From Pseudomonadota bacterium (lineage in GTDB: Bacteria > Pseudomonadota > Gammaproteobacteria > Xanthomonadales > Rhodanobacteraceae), in assembly GCA_018241165.1 (NCBI GenBank), contig JAFEEK010000019.1:1-11908 (forward strand): a stretch of DNA of 11,908 nt, in the 5' to 3' direction. Below the pieces are notes generated by a model. It searched no databases. It was given only the letters and a program-made list of their open reading frames with translations, and was not told where the DNA came from. The first letter of the stretch is position 1. The number at the start of each line of letters is the position of its first letter. Positions 6,677-11,908 of the stretch are shown piece by piece. Position numbers and translations under genes: made by a program.

Positions 6677-7930
6677 TTATTCAATCATCGCCAACGCCTT
6701 GCGCAATTGCCTGGCAAACGCCGGCGGATCGGACTTGCGCACGATGACGCGCAGCGTCGCGTGCCAGTCGGCGCATTCGCGGATCGCGCCGGCCACGTCG
6801 GCGATCGATTCATCGTCCGGCGCCACCCCGGTTTGCAGATCGATCGACTTGATCTCGAACACGCCTTCGCCGCGGTGCGCCTTGGCATCGAGCCGGCCGA
6901 TCAGGCTTCCGCGATGCAGGATCGGCAGCACGAAATAGCCGTAACGACGCTTGTGCGCGGGCGTGTAGCATTCCAGCCGATAATCGAAATCGAACATCGA
7001 CAGCGCACGCTCGCGGTCCCAGACCACCGGATCGAACGGCGACAGCAGCGTCGTATGCGTGGCGCGCAAGGCCGAGCGCTGCGCACGACGCAACGGGGCA
7101 AGGTGTTCGCGATGCACATAGCCGCAGTTTTCCCAACCGCGCACGTGCACGCGAATCAGTTCGCCGGCGGCGACGAAATCGTCCAGGTCGGCGTCCTTGT
7201 GCTTGCGCCCGCTGCGAAAGTAGTCCGCAATCCAGCGCGCCTGCGCGATGCCGAGTGCACGCACCGCGCCGAGCGTGAATTGCCTTGACGCATCCACCGG
7301 CGAAAATGCCGCGGTATCGACCTTCGCGCGCGCCAGCACGCGCTCGGTCAAGTCGTAGACACGCTGGAAACCGTCGCGTCGCGCAATCATCAGCTCGCCA
7401 AGCGCAAACCAGGCCTCGAGCCAGCGTTTTTCGTCCTTCCATTCCCACCAGCCCGGCTGCGCGCGCGGCTGACGCTCGAAATCCGACGACTTCACCGGAC
7501 CGTGGCCGCGGATGTGCGCAAGCAGCTTGTCCATCGATGCGCGATGTTCGCGGTGCATGCGCGCCGCGCGCTGGTGCGCCCAATGTCCGGCGCGCGCGTC
7601 GAACTGGCCGCGATGCAGGACGTAATCGTCCATCGGCACGAAGCAGGCTTCATGCGCCCAGCACTCGAAGATTTTTCCGCGAGCGAGCAGCTCGTCCAGC
7701 CAGTGCGGCGCATAGTGGCCGAGTCTGGAAAACAGCACGAGATACGGACTGCGCGCGACGACATTGATGGTGTCGATCTGCAACACGCGCATGCGCGCGA
7801 TCGCCGCCAGTACGCGCGCCCGCGTGGCCCGCGCGCGGGCGGGCGTGAGCAATCCCTGAACGGCCAGGTGCAGGTTGCGCGCCTGCTGCGCGGATATCCG
7901 AACTTCGTTTCCGGTTTCCGGTCTGCCCAT
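6677..7930 (-). CDS. ycaQ: DNA interstrand-crosslink glycosylase, YcaQ/AlkX family (winged-helix)
   Basis: The 417-residue protein matches the YcaQ/AlkZ-like family in length and motifs. VLQIDTINVVARSPYLVLFSRLG near 49-71 contains the Q-I-D catalytic motif (Q51, D53) that distinguishes the YcaQ/AlkX branch from the Q-x-Q of AlkZ. CWAHEACFVP and LLSPFDPVVWDRER followed by the Y-T-P-A-H-K-R-R-Y-G-Y-F stretch are strong family signatures. E. coli YcaQ removes alkylated bases and unhooks nitrogen-mustard-type crosslinks, so a base-excision role in the cytoplasm is expected. The tandem winged-helix fold explains the many Arg residues. The only nearby ribosome site is GGAG (minus strand, 7943-7946), 12 bases from the ATG, which is long. 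It is divergent from the EF-hand gene across 57 bases. Confidence 0.93.
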   Translation of the reverse strand: MGRPETGNEVRISAQQARNLHLAVQGLLTPARARATRARVLAAIARMRVLQIDTINVVARSPYLVLFSRLGHYAPHWLDELLARGKIFECWAHEACFVPMDDYVLHRGQFDARAGHWAHQRAARMHREHRASMDKLLAHIRGHGPVKSSDFERQPRAQPGWWEWKDEKRWLEAWFALGELMIARRDGFQRVYDLTERVLARAKVDTAAFSPVDASRQFTLGAVRALGIAQARWIADYFRSGRKHKDADLDDFVAAGELIRVHVRGWENCGYVHREHLAPLRRAQRSALRATHTTLLSPFDPVVWDRERALSMFDFDYRLECYTPAHKRRYGYFVLPILHRGSLIGRLDAKAHRGEGVFEIKSIDLQTGVAPDDESIADVAGAIRECADWHATLRVIVRKSDPPAFARQLRKALAMIE

Positions 7931-7987
7931 GCGGACGCTTCACTCCAATTGATGAAGTGTATCCGCGAACGACGACAGGAGAATGCC

Positions 7988-8299
7988 ATGAACCGCACGC
8001 TCACCTTGCTTGCCGCCGCCGCGCTGCTTGCCAGTGCCGGCGCATACGCCCAGGACCAGACCGTCCATTTCACTCAAGCCAACGGCACCCGCGTCACCCT
8101 GACCTCCGGCCAGCCGGCGCCCGATCATTACGGACCGCCTCCCGCCTTCGCCACGCTGGACGCGAACCACAACGGCAGGATCACGCGCGAAGAAGCCAAC
8201 GCCTATCCGCCGCTGTTGAACGATTTCGACTACATCGCGCATCACGCCGGCAGCATCGGCAAGACCCAGTACGAGCACTGGGTGAAGTCGCAACACTGA
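7988..8299 (+). CDS. Small secreted EF-hand protein
   Basis: The 103-residue protein opens with a signal peptide (MNRTLTLLAAAALLASAGAYA, cleavage likely before Q22). One canonical 12-residue EF-hand loop is seen at 58-69, DANHNGRITREE, with D, N, N at positions 1, 3, 5, G at 6 and E at 12. A second, degenerate hand may occupy the C-terminal part (about 79-99: NDFDYIAHHAGSIGKTQYEHW). It is probably periplasmic and binds calcium; a target is unknown. The frame stays open far upstream, but AGGAG at 7977-7981 six bases before this ATG, together with the signal peptide, fixes the start at 7988. No partner gene is evident; the downstream TerB-like gene lies 68 bases away with its own ribosome site. 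Confidence 0.9.
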   Translation: MNRTLTLLAAAALLASAGAYAQDQTVHFTQANGTRVTLTSGQPAPDHYGPPPAFATLDANHNGRITREEANAYPPLLNDFDYIAHHAGSIGKTQYEHWVKSQH

Positions 8300-8367
8300 C
8301 CCCGCCGCGTCTTTTCATTTCGCGCGATCTGGCGCAACATCTGCCCATCCACGGGGAGGGAATCGTC

Positions 8368-8850
8368 ATGTCCAGCGACACCGCCGCCGCGAGCGGCAGC
8401 CTGTTCCGCGATGTAAAGAACGCATTCGGCGAACTGTTCAGCGGCAAACTCGATCCGCGCCAGGAATTGTTGATCCAGGTTTCATTCGGCCTGCTCGGCG
8501 CGATGGCGCGCGCCGATGGCATTGTCTCAACCGAAGAAGCCGCGTTCACCAACAAGATGATGGACGAATTCAAGTTCAGCGCGCGCGCACGCCAGGTCGC
8601 CACGGAATCGTTCGCCACCGGCTGCCGCCGCGATTACGATTTCAAATCGGACGTGCGCCGGCTGTTCGGCGACTTCAAGCCCGGCTCGCCCGAAGTCGAC
8701 CGGATCTACACCGGCCTGCTGCGTCTGGCCGCAGCCGACGCGCGCATCCGCCCTGGCGAGATGCGCTTCCTGCAGCAGATCACGGTGGCGCTGGGATTCC
8801 CCGAATCCGAGTTGCAGCGCCGCATGTCCACCACCCGGCTGACAGGCTGA
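8368..8850 (+). CDS. TerB / DjlA-N-terminal-domain-like protein without a J domain
   Basis: This is a 160-residue soluble protein with no signal peptide. LLGAMARADGIVSTEEAAFTNKMM (about 42-65) and a second related segment LLRLAAADARIRPGEMRFLQQI (about 117-138) match the paired helical A-D-G-x-[IV]-x-x-x-E pattern of TerB-like domains. This type of domain forms the N-terminal cytoplasmic part of the co-chaperone DjlA. In DjlA a membrane segment precedes it and a J domain follows; here both are absent and the protein ends shortly after the TerB-like domain. The acidic residues D50, E56 and E57 could bind metal. The function is unknown; tellurite resistance should not be assumed. GGGGAGGG (8353-8360), seven bases before the ATG, sets the start and excludes the longer open frame upstream. 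Confidence 0.8.
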   Translation: MSSDTAAASGSLFRDVKNAFGELFSGKLDPRQELLIQVSFGLLGAMARADGIVSTEEAAFTNKMMDEFKFSARARQVATESFATGCRRDYDFKSDVRRLFGDFKPGSPEVDRIYTGLLRLAAADARIRPGEMRFLQQITVALGFPESELQRRMSTTRLTG

Positions 8851-8881
8851 AGACAGCGTCGCGCCGGCCGCGGCGGAAGTC

Positions 8882-10486
8882 TCAGTGACTCACGTTGTCG
8901 GTGCGGCCGATGAACGCCGCCGTCACGTCATGCAGTTTTTTCAGCGATTCCTCGTGCGCGTAGACCATGTGGCCGGACGGGAAGAACGCGTACTCGATGT
9001 TGGACTGCAACTTCGCCGGAATCGGCAGGTGGCGCATTTCATACACGGCTGCGAAATACGGCGTTGCCAGGTCGTAGTAACCGCCGCTCAACAAGACATG
9101 CAACTGCGGGTTGTATTTCATCGCCACCGCCAGATCCGACATCACGTTCGTCGATGACGGGAAAAACCCGGGCGGCAGTCCGGGCGCGGCATGTTTCCAA
9201 TCCCACGGATACACATCGCCGAATTCGTGGAACGTCATGCCGTCGCCGAACTTGAGCGTGCGCCGCGCATAGTCGTTGAACATCGACACATAGGCCGAAC
9301 TGATCGCGGCCGATTGCGGATCGTAGGCCGACTGCTGCTCGAGCGGATCCATGCTCGGGCCGGAAAAACGCGTATCCAGACGGCCCGTGGTCAAATCCGC
9401 CGAATCCTGCAGAGTCTTCTCGAACTCGCCGCCGAACACGCGCAGATTGGCCTTGTCGATGTAGGACTCCGGCAGGCCGGTGTAGTCGTGCAATTTGGCG
9501 ATGATCGCGCGGCGCCGTTCGGGATCGAGCGTGGCGCCGGCCGCGAGCGCGACCGTGTAGTCGGTCATCGCGAACTGCTCGACCTCTTTCAGAAACGGTT
9601 CGAGCTGGGCCGGCTGGTTCGGCAGTTTCTTGTGGTACCAGGCCGTCGCCGCATAGGTCGGCAACGCCAGCGCATAGGGCTGGTCGACGCCTGGGTTGTA
9701 CTGCGGCGCGTCGATGTCGTTGGCGAACGACAGGATCTGCGACAACAAGATCACGCCGTTCAGGTCCACGCTCTGCTGGGTCGTGAGCACGTTGGCCAAC
9801 ACCGCCGAACGCGTGGTGCCGTAGCTTTCGCCGAACAGGTACTTGGGCGAGTTCCAGCGTCCGTATTCGGTCAGGAACCTGGTGATGAACTGGGCGAAGG
9901 CCTGGGCATCCTGGTCGACGCCGTAGAATTCCTTGCCGCGTTCCTTCATCGCCGCCGCGCGCTTGGCCTTGTCCTTCTCGTTGACGAGCAGGCGCGAGAA
10001 TCCCGTGCCGGGCGCGTCGATGAAGACAAGATCGGACGCGTCGAGCAAACTGTAGTTGTTGTCGATCAACTGGTACGGAGCCGCCGGCGTGTGCTCGTCG
10101 TCCAGCGTGACCACGCGCTTCGGACCGAACGCGCCCATGTGCAGCCATACGGTGGACGATCCCGGCCCGCCGTTGTAGAGAAAGGTCAGCGGGCGTTTGG
10201 CGCTGTCCACGCCGCTCTTGATGTAAGCGACGTAGAAGATGCTCGCGGTAGGATCGTCCTTGTCCTCGTCCTTGCCGGTGAGCAGGATGGTGCCGGCGAT
10301 GGCCTTGTAGTCGAGCTTCTTGCCTTCGACGGAAACACTACCCGAAGTCTCGACCTTGTGTGCCTTGACCGGTGTCGCAGCGGACGTGTCCTCGTGCTTT
10401 TCCGTGGCTGGCTTGTCGGCAGACCATGCCGGCGCAAGCGCCAGGCAACCCAGTGCCACCATCGAACCCAGGACAAGTTTGCGCAT
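8882..10486 (-). CDS. Secreted serine carboxypeptidase, peptidase family S10
   Basis: This 534-residue exported enzyme has a signal peptide (1-23, ending AWSA) and a low-complexity, charged linker to about residue 50. Family S10 signatures are all present: NGGPGSS at 105-111 (oxyanion hole), DAPGTGFS at 157-164, GESYGTTR at 219-226 with nucleophile S221, SGGYYDLATP with catalytic D472, and PSGHMVY with catalytic H506. It should release C-terminal amino acids from peptides in the periplasm or outside the cell, and S10 enzymes often work at acidic pH. Shine-Dalgarno GAGGGG (minus strand, 10494-10499) lies seven bases upstream of the ATG. It converges on the TerB-like gene across 31 bases with no clear T-tailed terminator, and is divergent from kmo. 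Confidence 0.95.
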   Translation of the reverse strand: MRKLVLGSMVALGCLALAPAWSADKPATEKHEDTSAATPVKAHKVETSGSVSVEGKKLDYKAIAGTILLTGKDEDKDDPTASIFYVAYIKSGVDSAKRPLTFLYNGGPGSSTVWLHMGAFGPKRVVTLDDEHTPAAPYQLIDNNYSLLDASDLVFIDAPGTGFSRLLVNEKDKAKRAAAMKERGKEFYGVDQDAQAFAQFITRFLTEYGRWNSPKYLFGESYGTTRSAVLANVLTTQQSVDLNGVILLSQILSFANDIDAPQYNPGVDQPYALALPTYAATAWYHKKLPNQPAQLEPFLKEVEQFAMTDYTVALAAGATLDPERRRAIIAKLHDYTGLPESYIDKANLRVFGGEFEKTLQDSADLTTGRLDTRFSGPSMDPLEQQSAYDPQSAAISSAYVSMFNDYARRTLKFGDGMTFHEFGDVYPWDWKHAAPGLPPGFFPSSTNVMSDLAVAMKYNPQLHVLLSGGYYDLATPYFAAVYEMRHLPIPAKLQSNIEYAFFPSGHMVYAHEESLKKLHDVTAAFIGRTDNVSH

Positions 10487-10512
10487 CGGTATTCCCCTCG
10501 AATGAAGCGGCC

Positions 10513-10541
10513 ATCCTAGTGGCGAATCCGGTTGCGGCCAA
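10513..10541 (-). promoter_or_regulatory. Candidate sigma70-type promoter for the S10 peptidase gene
   Basis: On the minus strand TTGGCC (10541-10536) and TAGGAT (10518-10513) are separated by exactly 17 bases. Each matches the consensus at 4 of 6 positions. Transcription would start near 10506, giving a leader of about 20 bases that includes the strong GAGGGG ribosome site. Spacing and position are good; the hexamers are only moderate. Confidence 0.45.
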
Positions 10542-10568
10542 TACCCCGAAAGTCACGCATCGTCCGAC

Positions 10569-10577
10569 TGCTACACT
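10569..10577 (+). promoter_or_regulatory. Extended -10 for kmo, implying a leaderless transcript
   Basis: TGCTACACT is an extended -10 (TGn plus TACACT, 4 of 6 to TATAAT). The kmo ATG begins at 10584, six bases after the box ends, which is about where transcription should begin. No Shine-Dalgarno lies before this ATG. Both points suggest a leaderless mRNA. Confidence 0.45.
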
Positions 10578-10583
10578 TTGCCA

Positions 10584-11908
10584 ATGAAGCCTGAAATCAC
10601 CCTGATCGGCGCCGGCCTCGTCGGTGCGCTTGCCGCCACCTTGCTCGCCCAGCGCGGATTCGCCGTGACCGTGTTCGAGCGCCGGCCTGATCCGCGCATC
10701 CATGGTTTCATCGGCGGGCGTTCGATCAACCTCGCCCTGGCCGAACGCGGCTGGCATGGCCTGCGCGTGGCCGGATTGCAGGACCGCATCGGCAAGCTCG
10801 CGGTGATGATGCGCGGGCGCATGGTGCATCGTCTCGACGGCCATACCGAGCTGTTGCGCTACGGCCGCGACGATTCCGAAGTGATCTGGTCGGTCAGCCG
10901 CGGCGCGCTGAACATGGCCCTGCTCGACGCCGCCGAACAGGCCGGCGCGCGCATTCATTTCTGCCAACGCCTCGATTCGGTCGATTGGGATTCGTCGACA
11001 TTGCATTTCGGCGACGACGCTGGATCGATCCGCACGCACGAAGCGAAAACGATCATCGGCGCGGATGGCGCAGGTTCGGCGTTGCGCGCGGCGATGGACG
11101 CGCATTCGGACCTGCGCGAGCGTTTCGAGCCGCTCGAACACGGCTACAAGGAGCTGGAGATTCCTCAGCTCAGCAAACTGCCTGACACCACCCTCACCCC
11201 AACCCTCTCCCGCCAGCGGGAGAGGGGGGAATTGTTCGCGATGGAACCCAACGCCCTGCACATCTGGCCGCGCGGCAACTACATGTGCATCGCACTGCCG
11301 AATGCGGAAGGAAGTTTCACCGTCACCCTGTTCATGCCGAATCATTCTTCATCGAATCAGACAAATCCCGGTTTCGATACCGTGCGCAATGGCGCCGATG
11401 CGCGCGCGCTGTTCGCGCGCGACTTCGCCGACGCACTGCCGCTGATTCCCGATCTGGAAAAAGATTTCGACGCGAACCCGACCGGCATCCTCGGCACTCT
11501 GTACCTGGAGCGCTGGCATCTGCGCGGTCGCGCCCTGCTGATCGGCGACGCCGCGCACGCGATCGTGCCGTTTCACGGCCAGGGCATGAACTGTGGATTC
11601 GAAGACGCGGTGGAATTCGCCGATCTGCTGCAAGATTCAAGCAGCGATTTCGAAACCGTGTTCGCGCAATTCCAGCATCGACGCAAGCCGAACGCGGACG
11701 CGATCGCAGCGATGGCGTTGGAAAACTACATCGAGATGCGCGACTCTGTCGCCGACGCACACTTCCTGCTGATGCGCGCGCTGGAACGCCAACTCGCCGC
11801 CCGCCATCCGGGCCGCTTCGTACCGCGCTACTGGATGGTCACGTTTTCGCGCCTGCCCTACTCGGTCGCATTCGAGCGCGGCGAAATCCAGTCCGGCATC
11901 CTGCGCGA
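10584..11908 (+). CDS. kmo: Kynurenine 3-monooxygenase (3' end beyond window)
   Basis: The frame is open from the ATG to the window end, giving 441 residues; perhaps a few tens of residues are missing. It is an FAD-dependent aromatic hydroxylase that turns L-kynurenine into 3-hydroxykynurenine with NADPH and O2, in tryptophan breakdown or the aerobic route to quinolinate. The FAD dinucleotide fold is GAGLVG at 9-14. GRSINLALAERG (45-56) is typical of Kmo, IIGADGAGSALR (157-168) is the DG motif, and LLIGDAAHAIVPFHGQGMN (318-336) is the second FAD motif. NALHIWPRG (223-231) is diagnostic of this branch. Residues about 202-215 (TTLTPTLSRQRERG) look like an in-frame insertion from a palindromic repeat. 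No other kyn-pathway gene is in view. No ribosome site precedes the ATG. Confidence 0.94.
   Translation, partial: MKPEITLIGAGLVGALAATLLAQRGFAVTVFERRPDPRIHGFIGGRSINLALAERGWHGLRVAGLQDRIGKLAVMMRGRMVHRLDGHTELLRYGRDDSEVIWSVSRGALNMALLDAAEQAGARIHFCQRLDSVDWDSSTLHFGDDAGSIRTHEAKTIIGADGAGSALRAAMDAHSDLRERFEPLEHGYKELEIPQLSKLPDTTLTPTLSRQRERGELFAMEPNALHIWPRGNYMCIALPNAEGSFTVTLFMPNHSSSNQTNPGFDTVRNGADARALFARDFADALPLIPDLEKDFDANPTGILGTLYLERWHLRGRALLIGDAAHAIVPFHGQGMNCGFEDAVEFADLLQDSSSDFETVFAQFQHRRKPNADAIAAMALENYIEMRDSVADAHFLLMRALERQLAARHPGRFVPRYWMVTFSRLPYSVAFERGEIQSGILR
11187..11229 (+). repeat. Palindromic dispersed-repeat-like element inside kmo
   Basis: The arms CCCTCTCCCGC (11203-11213) and GCGGGAGAGGG (11216-11226) are perfect 11-base inverted repeats around CA. 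They are preceded by CCACCCTCACCCCAA and followed by extra G. The translation of the forward strand (LTPTLSRQRERG) and of another frame (PSPQPSPASGRG), and the minus-strand peptide PLPLAGEGWGEG, are the familiar spurious peptides produced by a short intergenic palindrome common in many proteobacteria. Identification is from memory, not a search. The element keeps the kmo frame open and adds about 14 codons between YKELEIP and EPNALHIWPRG. Its exact borders are uncertain by several bases. Confidence 0.75.

Noticed and set aside
8851..8881. GC-rich inverted sequence between the converging TerB-like and S10 genes as a two-way terminator
   Set aside because: The pairing (CGCC/GGCG) is short and no T-run follows on either strand.
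9191..10519. Plus-strand open frame of 442 codons inside the S10 peptidase gene
   Set aside because: It is antisense to an S10 enzyme with the full catalytic triad and signal peptide; the translation is Arg/Val-rich with no recognisable domain.
10338..11345. Minus-strand open frame spanning the S10/kmo intergenic region and half of kmo
   Set aside because: It is antisense to kmo with its FAD motifs. Its PLPLAGEGWGEG stretch is the translation of the palindromic repeat.

Overview
The window is ordinary, GC-rich chromosomal DNA from a gammaproteobacterium, most likely of the Lysobacterales (Xanthomonadales), perhaps a Rhodanobacteraceae/Dokdonella-like organism. I infer this from several features together: a thrB-thrC end of a threonine operon, a 7Fe ferredoxin, a kynurenine 3-monooxygenase, TGC-extended -10 boxes sitting very close to start codons, and a secreted protein ending in a D-R-I-F-A-D-G-F tail. 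No marker gene fixes the taxon. I see no phage, IS element, integrase, CRISPR array or defence system.

Layout. Positions 1-1562 hold the 3' end of homoserine kinase (thrB) and all of threonine synthase (thrC), overlapping by ATGA. A 203-base gene-free stretch with several hairpins (1563-1765) leads to a tRNA-Ala(CGC) gene at 1766-1841 and a strong intrinsic terminator (1854-1882). A tight same-strand cluster follows: fdxA ferredoxin, a cysteine-synthase-like PLP enzyme, a glutathione S-transferase and an AhpD-like CxxC protein (1995-4435). Next comes a secreted glycine-rich beta-helix protein (4533-5999). It abuts with no gap a PKHD-type Fe(II)/2-oxoglutarate hydroxylase (6000-6671). That gene converges on ycaQ, a DNA crosslink-repair glycosylase on the minus strand (6677-7930). 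Divergent from ycaQ are a small secreted EF-hand protein (7988-8299) and a TerB/DjlA-N-like protein (8368-8850). A secreted S10 serine carboxypeptidase lies on the minus strand (8882-10486). Divergent from it is kmo (10584 to the window end, C-terminus cut off).

How the genes relate. thrB/thrC are the last two steps of threonine biosynthesis. The fdxA-to-AhpD cluster looks like one transcription unit with a redox/thiol theme, although no shared pathway is proven. The other genes are housekeeping or secreted functions with no clear joint role.

The most notable observations are: (1) a palindromic, dispersed-repeat-like element inserted in frame inside kmo, adding about 14 residues; (2) the architecture of the glycine-rich protein, in which two near-identical beta-helix rungs flank roughly 200 residues of glycine-rich sequence and the chain ends in a possible sorting tail; (3) the hairpin-rich stretch before the tRNA; and (4) a probable leaderless start of kmo. 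I do not see a clearly undescribed multi-gene system here.
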